A stretch of DNA of 44,999 nt, from NCBI RefSeq assembly GCF_009711525.1, contig NZ_SMLV01000421.1, positions 1 through 44,999 of the forward strand, given 5' to 3'. Shown in pieces: positions 34,710 to 43,969 of this stretch. Source of the stretch: Fulvivirga lutimaris (lineage in GTDB: Bacteria > Bacteroidota > Bacteroidia > Cytophagales > Cyclobacteriaceae). Position numbers and translations under genes: made by a program. The notes under the pieces were generated by a model. The model saw only the letters and a list, made by a program, of their open reading frames with translations, had not been told where the DNA came from and did not search any database. Every line of letters starts with the position of its first letter. Position 1 is the first letter of the stretch.

Positions 34710-37700
34710 GAGAAACTGCAGTTTTTTCTGTTTTGCTACCTCTCAACCATGCTACAAAGTTTTCAATACTTTCATAGAAGCAAGGAATGATAATCAGCGT
34801 TAGTAATGTTGATGTTACCAATCCGCCAATTACTGCTATGGCCATAGGAGCTCTTAAGGCAGCACTTTCGCCAAACCCAAAAGTAAGCGGTAAGAGTGCC
34901 AGTATTGTGGTTAAACTCGTCATGATTATCGGTCTAAACCTGCGCTGACCTGCATCTAGAATAGCTTCCCGTAAGGGCATGCCGTTGAGTTTGTTTTTAT
35001 TAATACTATCCACCAGAATAATGGAATCATTTACGGCAATACCTGTCAGCATAATGATGCCTATAAAAGCCATCATGTTAAGCGGCATTCCTAAAATAAA
35101 GAAGGAGAGGAGCGCACCTACTCCGGCCAATGGAATGGTTAGCAAAATGGTAAATGGATGAAGCAGCGATTCAAATTGAGAAGCCAGCACCATATATACT
35201 AATAACACTGAAAGGATCAGTGAGAATGTCAGGTTCTCCATAGACTCCTGGCGCTTAATTTCCTGTCCTGCTACATCAATTTTGTATTGTGGAGGTACCG
35301 AAAGTGATGAGAAGGAGTCCTCTATCGACCTTACTACCTTGTCATAGGCCTTTTCCTGATTCACACGAGCACCGATAGAAACCATTCTTGTTTGATTCTT
35401 TCTATAAATAGAATTAGCAGCATATTGAACACTGATATTAGCCACCTCGCCTAATGGAAATTCCCTTGTCCCACTTTTGATCCGCATGTTTTCGAGACCT
35501 GCCATCGAAATTTTAGGCACTTTGATCTGGATGTCTTGCATTTCGCCACCTCGTTCAATGGTCCCAGCATTTTTACCTTCCAGCTGATCCTTTATCTGAC
35601 TGATAATATCATCAATAGAAAGGTTAAGTAATCCAGCTCTGTATTTATCAACATCAACTTGTATTTGAGGCACACCCTGCTCATAATTAGACATTGGCTC
35701 ATAAATATCTTCGTTGCTGCCCATGACTAATATAACCGAGTCTGAGAGAGGGCCGAGCGCGTCAAAGCTAGCGCCACTGATTTCTACAACTAATGGCATT
35801 TCTTCATCGCCTAATACCGCATTTAAAGCACTTTCATCATTTGAGAAGGTGGCATCAATACCTGGAATTCCTTCAAAATAATTGGAGAGCTTTGCAGTTA
35901 CATTAGCAATATCCATTTCTATATCTTCTCTAAAGATGAGTTTGAGGCTAGCCTTGTTTTCATCATAAACATTCTCATTCTCAATGCCAGACTGGCTTTG
36001 CTCCGGACCGATGTGAGAATACACTTTGTCCAATTGGCCATCAAATAACTCTAATAGCTGACTTTCTACCTGACCAACTGTAGCTGATGTTCTGGATAAT
36101 GGTGTACCATTAGTAAGGCTTAGATCTACCGAAATAGCTCTGGTGCCAGATTGAGGCATATATTCACTACCTATGATACCGATCAGTTGATAAGCACCTA
36201 ATACCATGATAAAAGAACTAATGATAAAAGCTATTCTATGCTTAAGCACTCTATCTAAAAATGCTCTGTAAGCTTTGAATTTTAATGGCTGTACTTCCTG
36301 AACTGTTTTGTCTTTTTTGAATATTCTGGAGAATAACATCGGAATAACGAGAATTGCCACTACTAATGAAGAAATAAGAGAAAATGCCACTGTCCATGCC
36401 TGATCTCTAAATAATTCGCCAGATGGCCCCTGAAGGTATACTATAGGCAAGAATACTATGATAGTGGTTAGTGTAGAAGCAGTGATAGCGCCACTTACTT
36501 CGCTGGTACCTTGAATTGCAGCATCGATAACACTTAATCCTTCCTCACGCTTTCGAAATATGCTTTCTACAACCACAATAGCATTATCAACCAGCATACC
36601 GGCTCCTAAAGCGAGTCCACCTAATGTCATTACATTAAGTGTAAGTCCATTGAAGTACATTAAGTTGAATGTAGCAATGATAGAGATAGGTATTGCAATA
36701 CTAATAATTAGTGTGGAGCCCATTCTTCTTAAGAAAATAAAGAGTACAATCATGGCGAACAGGGCACCATAAAGGCCTGACTCTTTTACTTCATCAATTG
36801 CACCTTGTATAAAGCGTCCCTGATTTTGAATAACCACAAACTCATAGCCTGGTACTGATTTCTTAAGATCCTCCAACACATCTGTTAATTCATTAACTGC
36901 ATTGACGGTGTTGTACTTGGTTTCTTTATAAATGGACATCCCCAGACTTCTTTTCTGGTTGACACGAACAATGCTGCTCGCTTCTTTGTCCATGATTTTA
37001 AGTGTCGCTACTTCTCGCAATAATACAGGAACCTGATTTGATGTTGATGATTGATTATCAGCACTTTGTGATGTACTAGCTGTAGTTGAACTGGAATTAC
37101 TTGCTGCATTTTGTCTGGTAGTATAACCGACTACTAATTCTTCCAGATCCTCAGGTTTTTCTATTATGCCTAATCCTTTGATGACATACTTTTTACCTAA
37201 CTCTTCAATAAAACCTCCAGAGACATTTCGGTTATAGTTTTCAATTTTAGCTACAAGATCATTTACTGTAAGACCAAAGGCGGCTAACAGGTTAGGATCC
37301 GTTTCTAATACTACTTCCTTCTCCAGATCACCAGAAAGTCTAACTTCTGCAATACCCGGAAGTCTGATAAGCTCATTTCTGAAGTTGTTTTCTGCCACCT
37401 TGCGTAAAGCTTCCTGATCATCAGAATTGGGATTGAAAATGCCCAATATCATGATAGGAGTGGCATTAGGATCAAATTGCGAAATCACAAATTCATCAAT
37501 ATCATCATTTAAAGAGAAGCTGGATAACGCTTTCTGAAGATCTAGAAAGGCTTCATCCATGTCCTTGCCCCAGTCGTACTGAACAGTAACACGGCCATAG
37601 CCTGTTTGGCTAATAGAGCTTACTTCTACTGCTCCATTTTGTCTGATAGCTACAGATTCGATGTCTTCTATAAATTGCTTTTCTACTTCAGAAGGTGGTC

Positions 37701-37863
37701 TGATGCCCACTTTCAGCTCTACGAAGAGTGTAGGGTTCTTTAAGTCAGGAAATAGCTCTATACCTAATTTTCCGAAGGAGATGGAGCCTAGTAAAATTAC
37801 GGCCAGCACCATCATAAGGATGGAAATGGGGTAAGATACGGCTAGTGATACAATCTTTTTCAC
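34702..37863 (-). CDS. RND efflux permease (HAE1-type)
   Basis: The 1053-residue protein has the standard RND layout: an N-terminal helix, a large porter loop, helices 2-6 with the TM4 motif GMLVDNAIVVVES (D426), a second large loop, and helices 8-12 with TGIAVNDSIILVD. It exports hydrophobic or amphiphilic compounds with the membrane-fusion and TolC-type proteins encoded just upstream. Like many Bacteroidota pumps it lacks the TM10 lysine of AcrB. A Ser/Thr/Gln/Asn-rich insert of about 25 residues lies in the first loop (near 250-275). The next gene, a second RND permease fused to an ABC ATPase, overlaps it by 8 bases, so the two may form a heteromeric trimer. Confidence 0.93.
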   Translation of the reverse strand: MKKIVSLAVSYPISILMMVLAVILLGSISFGKLGIELFPDLKNPTLFVELKVGIRPPSEVEKQFIEDIESVAIRQNGAVEVSSISQTGYGRVTVQYDWGKDMDEAFLDLQKALSSFSLNDDIDEFVISQFDPNATPIMILGIFNPNSDDQEALRKVAENNFRNELIRLPGIAEVRLSGDLEKEVVLETDPNLLAAFGLTVNDLVAKIENYNRNVSGGFIEELGKKYVIKGLGIIEKPEDLEELVVGYTTRQNAASNSSSTTASTSQSADNQSSTSNQVPVLLREVATLKIMDKEASSIVRVNQKRSLGMSIYKETKYNTVNAVNELTDVLEDLKKSVPGYEFVVIQNQGRFIQGAIDEVKESGLYGALFAMIVLFIFLRRMGSTLIISIAIPISIIATFNLMYFNGLTLNVMTLGGLALGAGMLVDNAIVVVESIFRKREEGLSVIDAAIQGTSEVSGAITASTLTTIIVFLPIVYLQGPSGELFRDQAWTVAFSLISSLVVAILVIPMLFSRIFKKDKTVQEVQPLKFKAYRAFLDRVLKHRIAFIISSFIMVLGAYQLIGIIGSEYMPQSGTRAISVDLSLTNGTPLSRTSATVGQVESQLLELFDGQLDKVYSHIGPEQSQSGIENENVYDENKASLKLIFREDIEMDIANVTAKLSNYFEGIPGIDATFSNDESALNAVLGDEEMPLVVEISGASFDALGPLSDSVILVMGSNEDIYEPMSNYEQGVPQIQVDVDKYRAGLLNLSIDDIISQIKDQLEGKNAGTIERGGEMQDIQIKVPKISMAGLENMRIKSGTREFPLGEVANISVQYAANSIYRKNQTRMVSIGARVNQEKAYDKVVRSIEDSFSSLSVPPQYKIDVAGQEIKRQESMENLTFSLILSVLLVYMVLASQFESLLHPFTILLTIPLAGVGALLSFFILGMPLNMMAFIGIIMLTGIAVNDSIILVDSINKNKLNGMPLREAILDAGQRRFRPIIMTSLTTILALLPLTFGFGESAALRAPMAIAVIGGLVTSTLLTLIIIPCFYESIENFVAWLRGSKTEKTAVSHG

Positions 37864-37903
37864 ACTATATTGATTTTATTGTTATTGTGTTTTGAATTCT
37901 TTT

Positions 37904-37976
37904 GCCGGACCTGTTCCGGCACCTGTATCATTAAGCTGAACATTCAGGTTAATGAGACCCCGGAATATATCCGGGG
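37904..37976. repeat. Two-hairpin repeat unit, copy 2 (efflux locus)
   Basis: GCCGGA (37904-37909) pairs with TCCGGC (37915-37920), and CCCCGGA (37958-37964) pairs with TCCGGGG (37970-37976). The spacer is longer than in the copy at 29782-29833 and contains its own small dyad CTGAA/TTCAG. It lies between the membrane-fusion protein gene and the first RND gene. Confidence 0.85.
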
Positions 37977-37987
37977 AGTATACGCTG

Positions 37988-39046
37988 CTATTGAATGACA
38001 CTCACTTTAGACTTGTTTCTTAGTGTTTCAAATCCTGTAACTACCAGCCTGTCATTGACTTTAAGTCCGCTGAGCACCTCAATCACATCCATATTTTCAA
38101 GCCCAGTGGTGATCTTCTTTTCTGTAGCAATACCGTTCTCTACTGTAAATACAACCTTACCATCCTGGCGTGAAATAATTGTTTCTTTAGGGATTACAAT
38201 GGTGCTATCGCGTTTCTCTGATAGGATTGCAGCCTTAATGAACATGCCTGGACGTAGTAATCGCTTGTTATTGTCTATTTGCAACACACTCTGAAAAGTT
38301 CTAGTGTCCGCATTAACAATAGGAGAGATCTGGCTTATTCTTCCTATAATGGTGTCTTTAGCGATGTTGTAGTTAGTGATCTGCACAAGCTGATTCATTG
38401 TAACTTCAGGTAAGTGTTTCTCTGGAAGTTTGACATCCATCAAAAGGTTGTTGTATTCCATCACTTTAAATAAATCTAAGTTCTGATCTATCCTCACTCC
38501 ATCAGTATGGTAGGGCAGCTCTACAATCACACCATCAAAAGGTGCTCGAACGGCCATTTTGGCTATCTGTATCTCTGCATTTTCATAGGAATACTTTGCA
38601 TTGACATACTCAATTGAAGCATTTTTAAGCTCAGTTTGTGTTACACCACCCTTATCATACAAAGACTTTTGCTTCGTGAGGTTGTTCTCAGCTAGCTCGA
38701 GATTTAGTTTTTTACCTTCAAGTTGTAGATTGTTAACAAATTCTTTGTCTTCAATTCGGATAATCACCTGTCCGGCTTTTACCATATCACCAAGGGCAAA
38801 TGGCTTTTTAGTTGCCGGATTATTCTGAAGCCTGTAGAAGCCTCCCAGTTCAGACTTCATAGTTCCTTCTTTAGAAGAATAAACCGTTCCTGTGGTCTCT
38901 ATAAACCTGGAGATACTTTCTGGCTTAATACTGATTACTGATACTGGGATTTTGATTTCTGTATCGATATTAGACTCTTCGCTATCACATCCAAAAATTG
39001 AAATGGATAACAATAGTGTTAAAGCAAAGAATAGGTTCTTTCTCAT
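37988..39046 (-). CDS. RND membrane-fusion (periplasmic adaptor) lipoprotein
   Basis: From the start at 39046 the product has 352 residues and a lipoprotein signal (MRKNLFFALTLLLSISIFGC) with the Cys at residue 20; the frame extends 17 codons upstream without improving the signal. It shows the HlyD/AcrA order: a beta-strand, a lipoyl half (GDMVKAGQVIIRIEDKE), an alpha-hairpin (about 110-165), the second lipoyl half (VRAPFDGVIVELP), a beta-barrel and a membrane-proximal domain with LRPGMFIKA and VVTGFETL. It bridges the RND permease and the TolC-type factor. It is co-directional and shares the operon layout. Confidence 0.92.
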   Translation of the reverse strand: MRKNLFFALTLLLSISIFGCDSEESNIDTEIKIPVSVISIKPESISRFIETTGTVYSSKEGTMKSELGGFYRLQNNPATKKPFALGDMVKAGQVIIRIEDKEFVNNLQLEGKKLNLELAENNLTKQKSLYDKGGVTQTELKNASIEYVNAKYSYENAEIQIAKMAVRAPFDGVIVELPYHTDGVRIDQNLDLFKVMEYNNLLMDVKLPEKHLPEVTMNQLVQITNYNIAKDTIIGRISQISPIVNADTRTFQSVLQIDNNKRLLRPGMFIKAAILSEKRDSTIVIPKETIISRQDGKVVFTVENGIATEKKITTGLENMDVIEVLSGLKVNDRLVVTGFETLRNKSKVSVIQ

Positions 39047-39118
39047 GTCAGTGAAGGGTTTGATTTGAGAATTTGGGTTATGTGTTGTGCGTTGCATAAT
39101 CTATGTATTCTGGGGTGA

Positions 39119-40633
39119 TTAGTAGTTGTTTTGAGTGATAACCGGTTCCTGATTCTCAAAATCATATAAAGAGAGAATCTTAAGATTTAGTAATTCTATT
39201 TTGTAGTTGATCAGGGCATCAGCTAATGCACTTTTCTTTTCTGATAGCTGACTTTGAAACCTGTTTAGGTCTATACTGGTAAGATCGCCATTTCGGTATC
39301 TCTCCAAATTAAGATCATAGGTAAGCTCCGCATTTTTAACATTCTGTTGAGCTATTTCTATCTGGTTTTCAAGGTTTTGAAGGTTTCTGTATACTTTTCT
39401 GATGCCAATGGTGATGTTCCTTTCTTCAACTTCAAGGTCCACTCTGTTGATCTCTAAATTGGCATTGGTAGCTTCCATACGCGCCTTGTTTTCACCCCAA
39501 TCCCAAATAGGAATACTAAATGAAATGGCCACCCGAGGATTCATAGTAGGGGACTCATAGATCTCCGGAGCACGGGCATTATCACCAAATACACCTAAAG
39601 ACAATGAAACGGAACCTTTGAATTCATTTAAAGCTTTGGTGCGTTGCAGTTCAAACTGGGAGCGCTCAATGGCTATACCACGTTGTCTCAGTTCCATTCT
39701 GTTCTCTAAGCCATGAGTAATGGCTTGGTTTAGATCCACATCACGGGTAATGAAGTTGATGTCTACCTGCACTTCAACTTGCTCATCCAAATCCATACCC
39801 AGCAGCATTTTGAAATCATCAGCAGCGTTGTTTAATAGTACCTGATTGTTCTCTAATGTTGATTTAGATGTAGAAAGGTTCAATTCTGCCTGATATAGCT
39901 CTTCACGTGCAAGTAGATCAGCGTCAACCTTGTTTTTAGTAATCTCATAACTGACTTGCTGATTCTCATACTCATCTAATGAAATCTCAAGACTATTTTG
40001 ACGCTGGTAAAGTGTGTAGAACGACTGGGTCACATTTTGCTCGAGTGTGAGCAATTGCAAAGAATTGCTTATCTGAGCATTTTCCAAATTCAGTTCTAAT
40101 TCCTTTAACTGAAGCTTATTCCTGTTGTAAGTAAAAATGGGTTGATCTACCTGAAGGTATAAGTTATTGCTGTATGTTTTGGTTCTGGAATCCTGAAATT
40201 CAGAGTAGTTGTCTCTATAGCCTAATCTATTTACCAAAGAGACTGTACCATCAGTAGCAGCGATTGGCTGGCTAACAGAGAAATTGGCAAAGGAGTTATA
40301 ATCCTCATTTGTATTCCACTGAGAAAACAGGTCGTTGAACATACGTGTCCTATTATAATCGAATGGTGTAACATCTAAAGAAAACCTCGATTTCATAGCA
40401 GCACGTTGTGCATCCAGACTCCTCTGATTACTAAAGAGGTTAAGCTTTGATTTCTTGATATCAAGGCTACTGCTTTGGGCAATAGTTATGGATTCATCCA
40501 ATGTAAGCTTCCGCTGCGCCATACTAGCCGTGGACACCAGGCAATAGCAGCCAATGAGCACCACAAGCCTGAACAGCTTTTGATGGTTTGAGAACCTTTT
40601 CTGATTCATATTGATTTGTTGTTTTTGACTCAT
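39119..40633 (-). CDS. TolC-family outer-membrane efflux protein
   Basis: The protein of 504 residues has a signal peptide (hydrophobic stretch LFRLVVLIGCYCLVS, cleavage near SMAQ) and two long OEP-type helical repeats that form the TolC channel. These include YQRQNSLEISLDEYENQQ and the second-repeat RYRNGDLTSIDLNRFQSQLSEKK, where the typical YxxGxxxxxDLL/N motif is visible. It starts 6 bases after the stop of the ABC-2 fusion gene; an alternative Met lies 24 bases later. It provides the exit duct for the RND pump and possibly for the linked ABC modules. Confidence 0.93.
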   Translation of the reverse strand: MSQKQQINMNQKRFSNHQKLFRLVVLIGCYCLVSTASMAQRKLTLDESITIAQSSSLDIKKSKLNLFSNQRSLDAQRAAMKSRFSLDVTPFDYNRTRMFNDLFSQWNTNEDYNSFANFSVSQPIAATDGTVSLVNRLGYRDNYSEFQDSRTKTYSNNLYLQVDQPIFTYNRNKLQLKELELNLENAQISNSLQLLTLEQNVTQSFYTLYQRQNSLEISLDEYENQQVSYEITKNKVDADLLAREELYQAELNLSTSKSTLENNQVLLNNAADDFKMLLGMDLDEQVEVQVDINFITRDVDLNQAITHGLENRMELRQRGIAIERSQFELQRTKALNEFKGSVSLSLGVFGDNARAPEIYESPTMNPRVAISFSIPIWDWGENKARMEATNANLEINRVDLEVEERNITIGIRKVYRNLQNLENQIEIAQQNVKNAELTYDLNLERYRNGDLTSIDLNRFQSQLSEKKSALADALINYKIELLNLKILSLYDFENQEPVITQNNY

Positions 40634-40639
40634 AATATT

Positions 40640-43600
40640 TTATTGCTTAACCCATTTAATAGCATCTGCATATACCGTTCTCATATCACATTCATCTGTT
40701 AATGAGACACTTCCGCCAGTTTTATTGAAGAAATATGACCCCAGATAATTCCAGCCCGGCTCTGCATTTGTTATGTTGTATTTTATATTATCTGTACCAT
40801 CACCATGATTAATGATGTAGTGATAGTTGAATTGTCTGCCATCACCATCACGGCCGTAATATTCATTCTGATTCTTGCCTTTCATGTACACATAAATGTC
40901 ATAGAAGCCCTCTTCTTTAAATTCAGGTGTCCATGTTGTGGTTTTATCGCCACTGCCAGATCTTGTGAAATGAGCCGATCTGATGACACTACCATAAAAA
41001 TCAGAGCCTGTAGTGGCCAGCCATTTAGAGTAGGAGCGGAACCAGCTACCATGATATTTTTTCTCAGTAGTACTACGTCCATCAAGGTATGCCCTTAGGT
41101 AAGTTGGTTCAATAGGGCTGAAGGTTGTAAAGCCTGGATCTTCATTATCTACAATCACCTCATATTGACTTGAAGTTGGTAACGCTTCTACTATTCTTTC
41201 ACCTTCGAAAAGTGTTCCTCCTTCACGCTTTGTCATTGTTCCAATAGACATTGAGATAACTGAGGGTATGTTTCTGGAAATGATGGTATTAACTGTTATC
41301 TCATTTGGTTTCTCATCAAGAACAAAACCCATATGCTTAATATGCCCTTGTTTTATAACAGAAAGGTGCCCTGGTGCTTCTTCTTCTGTTTCCTCATTTA
41401 CTCTGCGTCTGTAGTCATTAGGAGAATCTTCGCCAGTATTGAATTTTATCTCCACTACACCATCATTCTCACCAGAGTTTTTGATGTCCATGAGCACCTG
41501 ATAGCGTTTTCTGTCACCATCGAGCACTTCATATTTCTGAACATTCATTACTTCAAATGCAGGCTGAGATTTATCAAAATATACTTTCTTAATAATAGGA
41601 TCGATGTCCAGTTCAAATCTTTCTACTATGGCCTTTCTAAACTCTTCATAACTTGTAAGTTGATGTTGATGGCTGTTTACCCAGTTGTATAGGAATTCTT
41701 TAAATTCAGTTTCACCAACTACCTGACCGAGGTAGGAAAATAGGTATTGACTTTTAAGTGACACCGACTTCTTGATCTTATTAAACTTTGAAGATGTTAG
41801 AATTTCGGTCAATGATGACTCACGCATCAACTCATTACATTCCTCGGTAAAAGAAATACCGTTAACGTTTCTAGAATAGTCATACGCACTCTCTTTGTCA
41901 TTTCTCAAATAAGTGGCAATACTTCTGTTCAGTAAATCCCATTCTTTACTCACAATACCTGAGCTGTAAGTATAATAATTTGGAAATAGTGAATAATCAG
42001 GTTCGTCTTCATCACGGCCATCAAAGACCCACCCTTCACCAATCTGCTTGGTCAACACTTTCTTTACCAGATCATTAAATACATTCGCTTGTTTTTGCTT
42101 GTCTGTTAATGTCTGATTCTGCTCACGGGCTTGTCGATTCATATCTCGCAGCTGTCTTCTAAAGTCATACTGTCTGATATTACCACCTTCTTCAGGCCAG
42201 AAAACCGTTTCTGGTTGCAGGTAAGCCTGATGGCTTTCATAAATCTTATTATAAGCCATAAAGTGGATAGGTGTTTCTACAAATAGCATCCTTTTGAAAG
42301 GGTAGGAGAGCTTTTGGGCATCTTCATATTCATTAGAAACATCAGTGATAAGATAGCTCAATGTGTCTGACAACTCAGTAAGTTGCGTTTCAAAATAGGT
42401 GTTTTTAGGGTAGTGATAGACAGCATAATTAACGCTGTCAACCATAATTTCTTTCTTGACATAGTCACCAATAACCAATGAGATTTGAGGCAGATCATAC
42501 TCTGGTTTAAAATGATAAGTGTTGCCCTCTACTGTCAATTCACCCTGCGAGATAGGGGTTAGTCCTTCAGGAGCGGTAACAGACAATTCAAAATTGATAA
42601 AGGCTTGACGCTGCTTTGTTGTGGCCTCTCGGCTATAGCCAACTTGAGTATCTGGGTACCAGAGCACATCTTTTGTCAGCAATACATAATCAGGTTGAAG
42701 AAAAGCATACTTCTTCTTTAGAGAATACATCAGATAATCGTAGGGAGACTCATACCTTTCCTGTTCCACTTCCAGGTGAGCGGCAGCTTCTGATATTCGC
42801 CCATGGTATTTTAACTGTACTTCAGATTTTTGACCTGGACGGATGTTAACGCCTTGCTTTACTGATGCTATCTGTAACTCTCTATCAACCTGTTGTGACT
42901 TACCATTTACTTTAGCTTCATCTACTTCCAATTCTGGGTTCAGTGTAAAATAAATCTGATTTAGAGCTTTTGAGGTATTGTTTTGAACCATGAGCGTTGA
43001 GGTGCTGATAATCTCACCGTCAACTAATTCTAATTCAAGACTATTAGAAACAATATCTACATTAGGAATATCAGCCCACTTACCATTAACAGTAATCATA
43101 TCCTGACGTATAGAAATAGTCTCCTGGCGCATGTTCCAGAGCTTAACTATAATTAGAGAAGCGAAACCTAATACTCCAACCCCCAGAAGCCCGGTTGTTA
43201 TTTTGGTAGCTCTGTGGCTCGATAAGCGATCAAGAAAAAACGCAGTTAAGAATAGTAATCCAATGCCTGTAATAAAGTAAAACAGTCGTTGACTTAATGC
43301 GAATTCAAAATCTGCAAAGCCTGTCATCTCTGAGCCTAATAATGATAGCCTGAAAGCCATAAAGTCCAGAATATTTGAGAACTGATCGAAGTAGTAGATC
43401 AGCTGTACACCTGCTACACCCAGTAGTAGCACGATAGTTATTGGTTGATTTTTTAGTAGTGTTACAACCAAAAAGGCTATTCCTGTTGTAAATACAATAC
43501 TTGGTACACTTATCAACAAAGGGTAAGCTACAAAGGCTAATGGGTTAAAGGTAGTGTAGGGGCTTGTGAGATTAACAATCACCGGAATACACAGTAATAC

Positions 43601-43969
43601 CAAATTCAATAAAAAGAATAGCTTAAAAAGCGCTAAAGCTTTACCAAGCACAAAATCCAGGTTTGTTATTGGTCTTACAAAGAACACTTCGTTGGTGTCA
43701 ATTTTCTTGTCTTTTTTAACAAGTCCAGTAGCCAGAAATATAACTGCTGCTACCTGTGGGATGCTGATCATCACCATTACCGCTGACGGCATTATAAAGC
43801 TATTGGACAGCACAAACCACCTAGGGTCGTCTACTTCAGAGAAAACTGCAATATTAAAAACGGTAACAAAGAATAGACCTGCCAAGGCAACTATTCTGAA
43901 GAACCAATTTCTCCAAAGCACTTTCGATTCGTATTTAGCTATGGTTAATATGTTTTTGATAGAAATCAT
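40640..43969 (-). CDS. ABC-2 permease / M1-peptidase-like (no HExxH) / golvesin-like fusion
   Basis: This 1109-residue protein has three parts. Residues 1-285 form an ABC-2 type permease with about seven helices (SYYESKV-like start, then VFFVRPITNLDFVLGK). Residues about 300-800 follow the peptidase M1 order: N-terminal beta-sandwich, then a region with ETPIHFM (about 563). I find no HExxH anywhere, so it is probably not a peptidase. The last 175 residues (from about 935) look like a golvesin C-terminal domain (TTWTPEFKEEGFYDIYVYM, then a glycine-tryptophan GWNYLG, then VYADAIKWV). It overlaps the upstream ABC ATPase gene by 4 bases (ATGA), so the two are partners. Confidence 0.88.
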   Translation of the reverse strand: MISIKNILTIAKYESKVLWRNWFFRIVALAGLFFVTVFNIAVFSEVDDPRWFVLSNSFIMPSAVMVMISIPQVAAVIFLATGLVKKDKKIDTNEVFFVRPITNLDFVLGKALALFKLFFLLNLVLLCIPVIVNLTSPYTTFNPLAFVAYPLLISVPSIVFTTGIAFLVVTLLKNQPITIVLLLGVAGVQLIYYFDQFSNILDFMAFRLSLLGSEMTGFADFEFALSQRLFYFITGIGLLFLTAFFLDRLSSHRATKITTGLLGVGVLGFASLIIVKLWNMRQETISIRQDMITVNGKWADIPNVDIVSNSLELELVDGEIISTSTLMVQNNTSKALNQIYFTLNPELEVDEAKVNGKSQQVDRELQIASVKQGVNIRPGQKSEVQLKYHGRISEAAAHLEVEQERYESPYDYLMYSLKKKYAFLQPDYVLLTKDVLWYPDTQVGYSREATTKQRQAFINFELSVTAPEGLTPISQGELTVEGNTYHFKPEYDLPQISLVIGDYVKKEIMVDSVNYAVYHYPKNTYFETQLTELSDTLSYLITDVSNEYEDAQKLSYPFKRMLFVETPIHFMAYNKIYESHQAYLQPETVFWPEEGGNIRQYDFRRQLRDMNRQAREQNQTLTDKQKQANVFNDLVKKVLTKQIGEGWVFDGRDEDEPDYSLFPNYYTYSSGIVSKEWDLLNRSIATYLRNDKESAYDYSRNVNGISFTEECNELMRESSLTEILTSSKFNKIKKSVSLKSQYLFSYLGQVVGETEFKEFLYNWVNSHQHQLTSYEEFRKAIVERFELDIDPIIKKVYFDKSQPAFEVMNVQKYEVLDGDRKRYQVLMDIKNSGENDGVVEIKFNTGEDSPNDYRRRVNEETEEEAPGHLSVIKQGHIKHMGFVLDEKPNEITVNTIISRNIPSVISMSIGTMTKREGGTLFEGERIVEALPTSSQYEVIVDNEDPGFTTFSPIEPTYLRAYLDGRSTTEKKYHGSWFRSYSKWLATTGSDFYGSVIRSAHFTRSGSGDKTTTWTPEFKEEGFYDIYVYMKGKNQNEYYGRDGDGRQFNYHYIINHGDGTDNIKYNITNAEPGWNYLGSYFFNKTGGSVSLTDECDMRTVYADAIKWVKQ

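Noticed and set aside
34702-37863. Absence of the AcrB-type lysine in TM10 of both RND permeases
   Set aside because: Asn at this place is common in RND pumps of Bacteroidota and other phyla, so it is not evidence of an inactive pump.
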